Part shown: piece after piece, positions 15,835 through 22,868 of the stretch
Layout: the number at the start of each line of letters is the position of its first letter
Position numbering within the stretch: the first letter of the stretch is position 1
From: Candidatus Caccoplasma merdavium
GTDB lineage: Bacteria > Bacteroidota > Bacteroidia > Bacteroidales > UBA11471
Assembly: GCA_018715595.1 (NCBI GenBank)
Contig: DVLI01000019.1
Coordinates: 62,001 to 126,000 of the forward strand
Direction of reading: 5' to 3'
DNA length: 64,000 nt
Translations under genes and position numbers: made by a program
The notes under the pieces: generated by a model
What the model saw: only the letters and a program-made list of their open reading frames with translations
What the model was told of the DNA's origin: nothing
Database searches by the model: none

Positions 15835-16842
15835 TTATGAGTTTTGAATGTTTAGCGTTGAACACATTTCTTTGTACTTTTTCTCGTACAGGTCGGGGTA
15901 CTTTTCTTTCAATTCCAACAGACGGCCGGAACGATCGATTTCGTCCCACGTCATCTTTGCGAGGCATTCGCCTTCCCCTCCGTCGGCAATTTTCCCGCGC
16001 AGGCTCTGCCGGGCAGGCAGGCTTCCGAGAATCTTACGGGTATTTGCGAAATCGGTCTCGAACAGCTTCAAGTAGGTTTCTTTCAGGTCAGCAGGGATTT
16101 TTCCCTCTTTTATGGCCTGCTCCACTTGTGTGGAGGCTTCGGCTTTCTCCCCGGCGATTTTTTCTTCGGACAACCGTTTCACTTCGGCCTCGGCTTTCTC
16201 TTTTGCCGCTTGCAGGGCGGCGATCTCCTGTTTATGGCTCTCCTGTAACCGGGTGATGGCAGATAACACCTCCGCGTCCCCAGCGTTTTCAGGCAGCCCG
16301 AGCTTCAAAGCAATTTCTTTCATTGGTTTATGATTTGTTTGTTTATGAATAAGACGAACGGGACAGTCCCTATCGTCGGATAATTCAATGACCCGGTCAT
16401 TGTCGTCGTAAAGGACAATGCCCGCCGCATTCGGATTGGAGGGTATGTCGACGATCGACACTTCGCGCAATTCGCATTTCGTTACCGTCGCCCGGGTCTG
16501 TCCGGGTTTAAGGTGCTCGGGGGCTTCGCTCACCTCTATGATACGGATTCCGATCGAGCAGGCTTTCAAAAAACCGCCTTCCACTTTATCCGCGATCTTG
16601 GCCGCAAAATCGTCTTTCTTGTCGAAAACGGGTTCGCCGGACATGATGCCGCCTTCCCCGGCCCCGTAGTTCTTCCAAATGCCGATGGGAAGTATCTCGT
16701 CTTTCTTACCGTACAATGTGCGGTGGTGGTTGAACAGCATCACGGGGTTCTTTTCAAAGCGTGTCATGTCGATGCCCGATGTCAGTACCCGGAAACCGTA
16801 ACTGTTTAATTCTTCGTCTGTCCAGATAAGTCTTTTTGCCAT
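15835..16842 (-). CDS. Head maturation protease fused to scaffold (Mu gpI/Z-like)
   Basis: A 335-residue protein. Residues ~1-170 are an HK97-type prohead protease: MLFNHHRT carries the catalytic His, and ACSIGIRI (about residue 100) the catalytic Ser in the usual S-I-G-F/I context. Residues ~172-335 are a scaffold: MKEIALKLGLPENAG, then a long coiled coil rich in Ala, Glu and Lys (LQESHKQEIAALQAAKEKAEAEVKRL) and a charged tail. The Met at the junction (about residue 172) is preceded by AT-rich sequence and could start a separate scaffold from the same mRNA, as Mu does with gpZ. First gene of the minus-strand late operon. Confidence 0.8.
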   Translation of the reverse strand: MAKRLIWTDEELNSYGFRVLTSGIDMTRFEKNPVMLFNHHRTLYGKKDEILPIGIWKNYGAGEGGIMSGEPVFDKKDDFAAKIADKVEGGFLKACSIGIRIIEVSEAPEHLKPGQTRATVTKCELREVSIVDIPSNPNAAGIVLYDDNDRVIELSDDRDCPVRLIHKQTNHKPMKEIALKLGLPENAGDAEVLSAITRLQESHKQEIAALQAAKEKAEAEVKRLSEEKIAGEKAEASTQVEQAIKEGKIPADLKETYLKLFETDFANTRKILGSLPARQSLRGKIADGGEGECLAKMTWDEIDRSGRLLELKEKYPDLYEKKYKEMCSTLNIQNS

Positions 16843-16857
16843 TGTTTTTATAAAAGG

Positions 16858-16891
16858 ACGGGGGCTTGGCAGGGCGGCAACTCACCCCCGT
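16858..16891 (-). other. Leader hairpin A (loop complementary to hairpin B)
   Basis: A perfect 7 bp stem (16858-16864 with 16885-16891) enclosing 20 nt. The loop contains GCGGCAA (16874-16880 on the plus strand) that is exactly complementary to the loop of hairpin B. It lies 16 bp before the protease/scaffold start codon, so it may influence translation of the first late gene. No U-tract. Confidence 0.5.
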
Positions 16892-16909
16892 ATGACAGTT
16901 CCCTCGGTT

Positions 16910-16937
16910 ATCCGCCGGATTGCCGCTCCCGGCGGAT
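16910..16937 (-). other. Leader hairpin B (kissing partner of hairpin A)
   Basis: A perfect 9 bp stem (16910-16918 with 16929-16937) with a 10 nt loop. The loop (16919-16928) includes TTGCCGC, which pairs perfectly with the loop of hairpin A; flanking G-U and G-C pairs extend this to 8-9. It is just downstream (minus-strand sense) of the tRNA-like gene. Confidence 0.5.
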
Positions 16938-16954
16938 CTTTCAAAAATGGTTTG

Positions 16955-17026
16955 TGGCGGGAGCGGGATTCGAACCCGCGACTTCGAGGTAATGGGCCTC
17001 GCGAGCTACCTCTGCTCTATCCCGCT
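16955..17026 (-). tRNA. tRNA-Met-like (CAT) with abnormal anticodon loop
   Basis: Folds as a complete cloverleaf of 72 nt without encoded CCA: acceptor 17026-17020 / 16962-16956 with an A1-C72 mismatch; D stem GAGC/GCTC with a 7 nt loop containing GG; anticodon stem CGAGG/CCTCG with loop CCCATTA; variable region of 5; T arm GCGGG/CCCGC with TTCGAAT. The central loop triplet is CAT. Position 33 is C rather than the near-universal U, and position 37 is U rather than a purine, both unusual for a working tRNA. It is transcribed in the direction of the capsid operon and sits in its leader. It may be a decayed tRNA or a tRNA-like regulatory element. Confidence 0.75.
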
Positions 17027-17143
17027 GTTTTCCAGCAAAAATCTCAATAGGTTTCCGTCCCGGCAAATTGTGTGGACATTCTGTGCACTCTTTTTTGACA
17101 CCAGCCGTATGAAAGCGACTTTTGCATTAAAAAGATATTCCGA

Positions 17144-17632
17144 ATGTCTCTTACGAAACAAGAAATCGAAATACGGAAAGGTTACGCTTTTCGTCTTTTC
17201 ATGAGCGGGGAATCCCAAAAATCGATAGCGCGGACCGTGGGTATTACGGAAGCGACGGTAAGCCGGTGGGCGGGAAAAGAGGAATGGGACAAGAAAAAAC
17301 AGGAGCAGAACACTTCGACGCTTGCCTTGGCCAATTCCATGATGGCGGCGGCCCGTAAAATGTCAGAACTCATCATCTCGAACATCGAGAACGGGAATAC
17401 CGATATAGGGACGATCACCAAGTGCTCGGACAACCTTGTCAAAATCATGGCGGCGGCCGAACGTATCGCCAAGACCGTTACCAGGGCGACGGTCATCGAC
17501 GTGGTCATCGCCCTCGACCGCTGGCTGGTGCAACGGGCGGAAGTCGATGAGTGTCTTTCTCCTGAAATGCTCGAATCGATTACCGGTTTTCACAGGAAAT
17601 ATATCGAATATATCACCTCAAACGAGACATGA
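17144..17632 (+). CDS. Terminase small subunit-like protein
   Basis: A 162-residue protein with an N-terminal helix-turn-helix (AFRLFMSGESQKSIARTVGITEATVSRWAGKEEW, residues ~10-45) followed by helices (SMMAAARKMSELIISNI, CSDNLVKIMAAAERIAK). The HTH followed by an oligomerisation region, and the 4 bp overlap with the large terminase gene, fit the small subunit that recognises phage DNA for packaging (Mu DUF1804-like). First gene of the plus-strand block. Confidence 0.72.
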   Translation: MSLTKQEIEIRKGYAFRLFMSGESQKSIARTVGITEATVSRWAGKEEWDKKKQEQNTSTLALANSMMAAARKMSELIISNIENGNTDIGTITKCSDNLVKIMAAAERIAKTVTRATVIDVVIALDRWLVQRAEVDECLSPEMLESITGFHRKYIEYITSNET

Positions 17633-19146
17633 TGGCCGGAGAAAAAGAGAGATATAAAAAAGCGCTTGAACGTTATGCCAAACATCTTCAAGAGATACGA
17701 AACATAACGTCTGTCATACCTAAGGGTACCGAAGTGGAACGCATATCACGCATGGCTCGGGCCAAAGAGGACTATGATTTTTTCGTGCATGCCTATTTCC
17801 CACATTTGGCGACTTCCCGATGCGGGAAGTTCCAGATAGAAGCGGCGGAATACATAAAAAACAATCCACGTGCACGGTGCGTATTCGAATGGGCTCGTGG
17901 CCATGCGAAAAGTTCACACATATCGTTAATGATTCCGCTTTGGCTGAAAATACAGGAAAACCCCGAGCCGATGATTATGGTACTCGTGTCAAAGAGTGCG
18001 GACATGGCCCGGCGGCTGTTGTCCGACTTGCAGGCAGAACTTGAGGGAAATGACCTGTTTCTGCATGATTTCGGAAGGCAGAAAACGGACGGTCTTTGGA
18101 CGGACGGGGAATTCGTCTGCGCCGATGGTTCCATGTTCATCGCCCTCGGGCGTGGACAATCGCCGCGCGGGATCAAACGGCGGGGGCTGCGGGTGAATTA
18201 CATTAGCATCGACGACATCGACGACGATGAGATGTGCCGCAACCCCCGGAGGGTGGACGAAGCCGTCGACTGGTGCCTGAGCGCACTCATCGGCACCATG
18301 GCCATGGGGCGGGGACGGTTCGTTCTGGTTGGAAACCGCATCGGCCAATATTCCATTCTCGGGGAAATGGCCTCGCGCCCCCATTTTTACCATACCGTCG
18401 TGAATGCCCTCGACAAAAAAGGAAAACCGTCCTGGTGGCAGAATTACCAACTGTCGGAAATCAACGACCTGCGGGTGGAAGTCGGTGAACGGCGCTTTCA
18501 AAAGGAATACATGAACAACCCACTGGACGAAGGGTCCGTTTTCGAGCGGAAGTATATCCGCTACGGCAAGATGCTTCCTTTGCGGGAATACCGCGCAATC
18601 GTCTCTTATACCGACCCGTCGTTCAAATCGTCGTCGAAAAACGACTTCAAGGCCACGCTTTTGGTGGGGCTGACCAAAGAGGGAAAGTTCCATGTCATAA
18701 AGGCTTACGCCGACCAGACGAAGGTGTCGGTCATGGTGGGGTGGCATTACGAGATAAGCGAATTTGTGGGGGATACGCCCGTCCGGTATTACATGGAGTC
18801 CAATTTTATTCAGGACTTGTTGATGGACGAGTTCCGCAAAGCGGGTATCGCCTCGGGAAAGCAGATCCCCATTACCGGGGACGGACGGAAAAAGCCGGAG
18901 AAATTCGCACGCATCGAGGCGTTGCAGCCCTTTTTCCAACGCGGGGAGATTCTTTTCAACGAGGCGGAAAAATCGTCGGGAGGCATGAAAGTGCTCGAAG
19001 ACCAGCTGCTGACGTTCCAGCGGGGAAGCAAGGCGCACGACGATGCGCCCGACGCCCTCGAAGGGGCCGTGTGGTTGCTGAGTAACAAAGTAAGGACGGC
19101 GACTACCCGTTACGTCATTGGACACAGACCTAACCGTAAATATTGA
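17629..19146 (+). CDS. Terminase large subunit (Mu gp28-like)
   Basis: A 505-residue protein. The ATPase half (residues ~60-270) has a Walker A-like FEWARGHAKSSH and a Walker B strand VNYISIDDIDDDE. The nuclease half (~320-490) has the RNase H-like acidic strands SYTDPSFKSS and, late, DAPDALEGAVWLL. This matches the headful-packaging motor of Mu-like phages. Two adjacent Met codons begin the ORF; the first overlaps the previous stop as ATGA. The gp36-like gene follows after 5 bp. Confidence 0.87.
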   Translation: MMAGEKERYKKALERYAKHLQEIRNITSVIPKGTEVERISRMARAKEDYDFFVHAYFPHLATSRCGKFQIEAAEYIKNNPRARCVFEWARGHAKSSHISLMIPLWLKIQENPEPMIMVLVSKSADMARRLLSDLQAELEGNDLFLHDFGRQKTDGLWTDGEFVCADGSMFIALGRGQSPRGIKRRGLRVNYISIDDIDDDEMCRNPRRVDEAVDWCLSALIGTMAMGRGRFVLVGNRIGQYSILGEMASRPHFYHTVVNALDKKGKPSWWQNYQLSEINDLRVEVGERRFQKEYMNNPLDEGSVFERKYIRYGKMLPLREYRAIVSYTDPSFKSSSKNDFKATLLVGLTKEGKFHVIKAYADQTKVSVMVGWHYEISEFVGDTPVRYYMESNFIQDLLMDEFRKAGIASGKQIPITGDGRKKPEKFARIEALQPFFQRGEILFNEAEKSSGGMKVLEDQLLTFQRGSKAHDDAPDALEGAVWLLSNKVRTATTRYVIGHRPNRKY

Positions 19147-19151
19147 CATAT

Positions 19152-19568
19152 ATGTATTTATCCGCAGAAGAATTGAAAACAGCCATGTATGCCCATGTCG
19201 TCGAAGAGATTACCGGTGGGGACGTTTCAATCGTTTGCCAAGCCATCGAAGCAGCCGTGGAAGAAGCGAAGTCTTACCTGTCCAACCGCTACGACGTGGA
19301 GAAGATATTCTCGGCCGTCGGGGAGGGACGGAACGCCATGATTCTCGAAAACATCAAGGTCATGGCCGTATGGCGCATCATCACCATCTGCAATGCCGAA
19401 ACCATCTATGAGATGTGGAAAGAGCGCTACGACCGTGTGGTCGACTTTTTCAAGAACGTGGCCAAAGGGATTGTCGCGCCTGCCTTGCCGCTCCGGACGG
19501 ACGAAAAAGGCAATATCGAACTGCAAGCCAAATTCGGCTCTAACCCCAAATTTCATCATTCTTTATAA
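19152..19568 (+). CDS. Mu gp36-like head-tail connector (DUF1320)
   Basis: A 138-residue protein starting MYLSAEELKTAMYAHVV; a TTG nine bases earlier is a less likely start. The helical pattern, IVCQAIEAAVEEAKSYLSNRYDVEKIF and then ENIKVMAVWRIITIC, is the DUF1320 (Mu gp36) family signature, a head-completion / adaptor protein. In Mu it lies after the capsid gene, but here it lies between terminase and portal. Its stop overlaps the portal ATG by one base. Confidence 0.75.
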   Translation: MYLSAEELKTAMYAHVVEEITGGDVSIVCQAIEAAVEEAKSYLSNRYDVEKIFSAVGEGRNAMILENIKVMAVWRIITICNAETIYEMWKERYDRVVDFFKNVAKGIVAPALPLRTDEKGNIELQAKFGSNPKFHHSL

Positions 19569-20821
19569 TGAAAAGAAAAAAACAGGACCATGCCCCTTCC
19601 GGGAGAAAACGGAAGAACGGGGCCTCGCTGGTACGCCGTGTCATCGAACGGCACGAGTCGATAACGCGGAAAGACATTGCCGACTGGAAAAAGGCCCGGC
19701 AACAGGCCACAAGCGATTACGAACCCAAACAGGTGCTTCTGCAAAACCTCTATGAAGAAGTCATGCTCGATGCGTTGATGTCCTCCCAGGTGGGACTGCG
19801 CATCGATAAAAGCCAGGGGGTGGACTTTTCGCTGGTGCAAGGGGGAAAAACCGACGAGGAACAAACCCGGATACTCAAGGATAGCGGCCTTTTCGACCAG
19901 TTGGTCGAGCTGATTGTCGAAAGCAAGTTTTACGGCTGTTCCTTGATTGAGTTTTCCTATACGCCCGATGGTATCCGCGCCGACCTCGTGCGCCGCCAGA
20001 ACGTGGCGCCCAAGACGGGACGGTTTTATCCCGACACCTACGGGAGCGAATTCGTGTCGTACCGGGAAGAACCGGAATTCGGCCGGTGGCTCGTCGAACT
20101 ATACCCCCGGGAAGGGGATTTGGGGCTGCTCAACAAGGCCGTCCCCTATGTGCTGATGAAGAAGTTCGCCATGTCGTGCTGGAGCGAGCTGTGCGAAATC
20201 TTCGGCATTCCGCCGCGCGTCATGAAAACGAACACGTCCGACCCCGAAATGCTCTCCCGAGCGGAACAAATGATGAAGGAGATTGGTTCGGCCGCCTACT
20301 TCATCATCGATACCGAGGAGAACTTCGATTTTGCACAGGGTGTCGCTACAAACGGGGAGGTTTACAAGAATCTCATCGATACCTGTAACCAACAACTTTC
20401 CTTGCTGAACCTCGCTGCCGTGCTGGGGCAGGATACCGTGAATGGAAACCGCTCGAAGGAGGAAAGTTCCTCCAAATTGCTCGACTCCGTGGTGAAGGCC
20501 GATAACCGTTTCATAGAATCCTCTTTCAACAGGATCATACTCCCGGCGCTCGCCTCCATCGGCGTCCTCAAACCCGGGCTACGGTTGGTCATCGCCAAGG
20601 AGGTCGATGTGGAAAAGTTGTGGAAAATGGTACACGAGGGATCCCAGTACTACGATTTCGACATAGACTGGGTACGCGAGACGTTCGGCATCGAGGTTAC
20701 CGGATTGCGTACCGACACGGCTCCGGCGGTTTCTCCGGCTCCGGGGAATAAAAAGGACGGAAAAGCGGGCGCTTCCGGAAGCGGGGAAACACGGGAGCTG
20801 CCGGATGATTTTTTCTTTTAA
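19568..20821 (+). CDS. Portal protein (Mu gp29-like, DUF935)
   Basis: A 417-residue protein. Family features: LYEEVMLDALMSSQVGLRIDKSQG near residue 60, KFYGCSLIEFSYTPDG, RFYPDTYG, KFAMSCWSELCEIFGIPPRVMKTN, then EENFDFAQG and NRSKEESSSKLLDSVV, typical of gp29/DUF935 portals. It forms the 12-subunit channel at the capsid vertex. The C-terminal 40 residues are a low-complexity linker (PAVSPAPGNKKDGKAGASGSG). It is followed by a perfect 16 bp palindrome (20823-20838) before the next gene. Confidence 0.85.
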   Translation: MKRKKQDHAPSGRKRKNGASLVRRVIERHESITRKDIADWKKARQQATSDYEPKQVLLQNLYEEVMLDALMSSQVGLRIDKSQGVDFSLVQGGKTDEEQTRILKDSGLFDQLVELIVESKFYGCSLIEFSYTPDGIRADLVRRQNVAPKTGRFYPDTYGSEFVSYREEPEFGRWLVELYPREGDLGLLNKAVPYVLMKKFAMSCWSELCEIFGIPPRVMKTNTSDPEMLSRAEQMMKEIGSAAYFIIDTEENFDFAQGVATNGEVYKNLIDTCNQQLSLLNLAAVLGQDTVNGNRSKEESSSKLLDSVVKADNRFIESSFNRIILPALASIGVLKPGLRLVIAKEVDVEKLWKMVHEGSQYYDFDIDWVRETFGIEVTGLRTDTAPAVSPAPGNKKDGKAGASGSGETRELPDDFFF

Positions 20822-20838
20822 GGGCTGGCCGGCCAGCC

Positions 20839-22137
20839 TTGAAGTCCACCCTTGACGACCTCTATTTCAACGGTTCTTTAACGGCGTTGGAAGAGTGTTT
20901 GAAAGAGTTCGGGCAGTCGGTGGCGGGAATGTTCCCTCTGGCGGACGGGGAGATGTTCGGCAGGATCATCGGGGAGATTGCGGACGATTTCGATGCGGCC
21001 GTCAACAAACGCCTGCTCGACATATACGCGGGCAACCTGCTCGGAGGCGTCCGTGGCGTTTTCGGGGATACCGGGTACGGAAGCCGCTATTTCAGCCTTG
21101 TAAACCGGCTGGAAGCCAACGCGGCCAGGTTCGCGGCTTACAAGGCTTACCATGCCACGGAACAGGTCAAGAGGCAACTGACGGCCCGCGTGTCGAAAGA
21201 AGAGGCCCTGAAAAGGGCCGAAGGGGCTTTGCGGGCGTTCAACAGGTACCAGGCCGCGGAATACAACACGGCCGTGGCACGCTGCCGGACGGCCAGGCAA
21301 TGGACCGACTTCAACCGGGAAGGACATGCGGACATTTTTCCGAATATCCGTTGGTTGCCGAGCCGGAGCGCCGAAAGGCGTACGCAGCATGTCCCTTACT
21401 ATAACCGCGTATGGGCGAAGACCGACCCGTTCTGGCTGGAAAACCAGCCCGGCAACGAATGGAACTGCAAGTGCGACTGGGAGGAAACCGCCGATGACGT
21501 GGACCACGACGGGGTGAAGGTTACACCCCCGCCGGCGGGCCTCTCCGGAAATCCTGGCATCACCGGGGAGATCTTCTCGGAAAAGTCGATATATTTTACG
21601 GCCAACGGGCACGACCGGGTAGGCAGGGGGATATTGGAACTGGGCGAAGGCGGTTTCTTGGGCAAAGGGAAAATCGATGCGGTGGAGGTGCTGTCGCACG
21701 TGTTGCACGAGCCGGGCGAAATCGCCGGGAACATGGAGGTCGCTACCCTGTTTTGCCGGCATAACAAAGGGGTAAGGCGTATAAAACTGCTGCCCAATGT
21801 GGTAAAAGAGGATGCCGGCCTGCGGCCCCGGTTCTACCCCAAAGGCATGACACCGCGCGGGGCGAATAAAAATGCCGATGCCGTCATCGAATGGGACAAC
21901 GGCGACAAGTGGGTCGTCGACTTCAAGTGCATGCAGGGAAACGGGGCGAAACTCAAAGAACGCCTATGCGACGCCTACGAGCAGGCCGACTATGCCGTCG
22001 TGAAGATATGCGGGGAAATAAAAGAGATTCAAAAAGTAATCGAAACGGCCGATCGGTTCATGAAAGGGCATCATCAGTTCAAAGGGTTGATTGTCTATGA
22101 TAATTCGGACAGGGAAATCTTTCGGATAATAAAATAG
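20839..22137 (+). CDS. Minor head protein (Mu gpF-like) with C-terminal BECR-type nuclease-like domain
   Basis: A 432-residue protein with a TTG start (no ATG in frame nearby; the next is at about residue 31). Residues ~1-230 are the Mu gpF / SPP1 gp7 minor head module: KAYHATEQVKRQL, ARQWTDFNREGHADIFPNIRW, and the terminal HVPYYNRVWAKTDPFWLENQPGNEWNCKCDW motif. Residues ~240-432 are an added domain with RIKLLPNVVKEDAGLRPRF, NADAVIEWDNGDKWVVDFK and LCDAYEQADYAVVKI, which resembles the barnase/EndoU/colicin E5-D/RelE-like (BECR) nuclease tails known from phage head proteins and contact-dependent toxins. Nuclease activity is inferred. Confidence 0.72.
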   Translation: MKSTLDDLYFNGSLTALEECLKEFGQSVAGMFPLADGEMFGRIIGEIADDFDAAVNKRLLDIYAGNLLGGVRGVFGDTGYGSRYFSLVNRLEANAARFAAYKAYHATEQVKRQLTARVSKEEALKRAEGALRAFNRYQAAEYNTAVARCRTARQWTDFNREGHADIFPNIRWLPSRSAERRTQHVPYYNRVWAKTDPFWLENQPGNEWNCKCDWEETADDVDHDGVKVTPPPAGLSGNPGITGEIFSEKSIYFTANGHDRVGRGILELGEGGFLGKGKIDAVEVLSHVLHEPGEIAGNMEVATLFCRHNKGVRRIKLLPNVVKEDAGLRPRFYPKGMTPRGANKNADAVIEWDNGDKWVVDFKCMQGNGAKLKERLCDAYEQADYAVVKICGEIKEIQKVIETADRFMKGHHQFKGLIVYDNSDREIFRIIK

Positions 22138-22200
22138 GCGGCATGGTTGCCGCCTATGAACCCCACTACTGTCCACCCAACGGGTCGCCAAGGATTCTTT
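22134..22200 (-). ncRNA. Tandem small RNA 1 (about 64 nt)
   Basis: Minus-strand unit. The promoter lies at 22202-22233, and the transcript should start near 22197. Helix P1 pairs GAATCC with GGGTTC, and an inner hairpin ACCC-GTT-GGGT is followed by GGACA. The terminator is a 10 bp stem (22134-22143 / 22148-22157, loop TGGT) followed by TTTTATT on the minus strand. Helices P1 and the inner hairpin recur with compensatory base changes in the neighbouring unit, which argues for a selected RNA structure. The terminator stem overlaps the end of the gpF-like gene on the other strand. Confidence 0.6.
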
Positions 22201-22201
22201 G

Positions 22202-22233
22202 CAAATGTAGTAAATAATTTCTCTATAAACAAA
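22202..22233 (-). promoter_or_regulatory. Promoter of small RNA 1
   Basis: On the minus strand: TTTG (22233-22230), 20 nt spacer, TACATTTG (22209-22202). Exact fit to the Bacteroidetes consensus. The TTTG overlaps the terminator U-tract of small RNA 2. Confidence 0.65.
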
Positions 22234-22301
22234 CAAAGAGGCGTTCCGCCTCTTTGCCCAACCCAAGTGTCCCAGCCAGCGGCTCGATCGCGAGTTGTTT
22301 C
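22234..22301 (-). ncRNA. Tandem small RNA 2 (about 65 nt)
   Basis: Second copy, 101 bp from the first when measured between -7 boxes. Predicted start near 22298. Helix P1 pairs CAACTC with GGGTTG; the inner hairpin is AGCC-GCT-GGCT, followed by GGGACA. The terminator is a 10 bp stem (22234-22243 / 22247-22256, 3 nt loop) followed by a T-rich tail. Primary sequence has diverged from unit 1 while both helices are kept. No start codon with an ORF of more than a few residues is present. Confidence 0.6.
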
Positions 22302-22302
22302 G

Positions 22303-22332
22303 CAAATATAGTGATAATTTCTTACAAACAAA
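22303..22332 (-). promoter_or_regulatory. Promoter of small RNA 2
   Basis: On the minus strand: TTTG (22332-22329), 18 nt spacer, TATATTTG (22310-22303). It lies just before the plus-strand gpG-like start, so the two transcripts diverge from here. Confidence 0.6.
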
Positions 22333-22338
22333 TATTTT

Positions 22339-22842
22339 ATGGCAAAAATGACTCCCGGACAATTCAAAGCGGAAATAGAAAGGCTGCGTGAGATGTCGCC
22401 CGACTTTATGGCCCGTATAGCCCCGTTGGTGGCGGCGAATACGGCGGTTGCGGTCTTTAAAAACAACTTCCGAACCGAGAGCTTCGACGGGGTGAAGTGG
22501 AAAGAGGTACAACGACGCGACGGGCATTCTCCGGCTTATCGGTATGCGGCAAAGTACCACCCGGCAAGGACGACGCGGAACATATTGACCGGAGACACCG
22601 GTGACCTGGGCCGTTCCATCGAGGTGAAGGAGGTGGGGGAAGGGCGGGCTACCGTATGGACTTCCCCACAGGAATTCGGCAGTAAGGAGCCTTACGGGGC
22701 GGTTCATAACGAAGGCTTGAAAGCGGGACGGGGTGCCGGATTCATCATGCCCCGTCGCCAGTTTATGGGAGACACCCCCAATTTGCGGGGGAAAACGGTG
22801 AAAGAACTCGGGAAAGCATTGGACCGGCTCTTCAAAAAATAA
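22339..22842 (+). CDS. Phage virion morphogenesis protein (Mu gpG-like)
   Basis: A 167-residue protein. The pattern MAKMTPGQFKAEIERLREMSPDF, VFKNNFRTESFDGVKWKEVQRRDG, ARTTRNILTGDTGDLGRSI and the C-terminal GFIMPRRQFMGDTP followed by a helix is the signature of the Mu gpG / phage virion morphogenesis family (tail completion). It is separated from the gpF-like gene by the small RNA pair. Convergent with the next gene, with a shared bidirectional terminator. Confidence 0.78.
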   Translation: MAKMTPGQFKAEIERLREMSPDFMARIAPLVAANTAVAVFKNNFRTESFDGVKWKEVQRRDGHSPAYRYAAKYHPARTTRNILTGDTGDLGRSIEVKEVGEGRATVWTSPQEFGSKEPYGAVHNEGLKAGRGAGFIMPRRQFMGDTPNLRGKTVKELGKALDRLFKK

Positions 22843-22868
22843 ATGCGGAGGCCTGAGCCTCCGCATTT
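22841..22868. terminator. Bidirectional terminator between convergent operons
   Basis: A perfect 12 bp stem (22841-22852 / 22857-22868) with loop CTGA; A/T runs on both sides serve both strands. It closes the plus-strand gpG-like gene and the minus-strand early/middle operon, which meet here. Confidence 0.75.

Noticed and set aside
16955-17026. Phage initiator tRNA (1-72 mismatch)
   Set aside because: The anticodon stem lacks the three G-C pairs of initiators and the loop is abnormal, so the A-C mismatch alone does not support this.
22134-22332. Type III (ToxIN-like) antitoxin RNA array
   Set aside because: Tandem RNA units with terminators fit in outline, but each unit has its own promoter and terminator and no toxin gene follows on the same strand.
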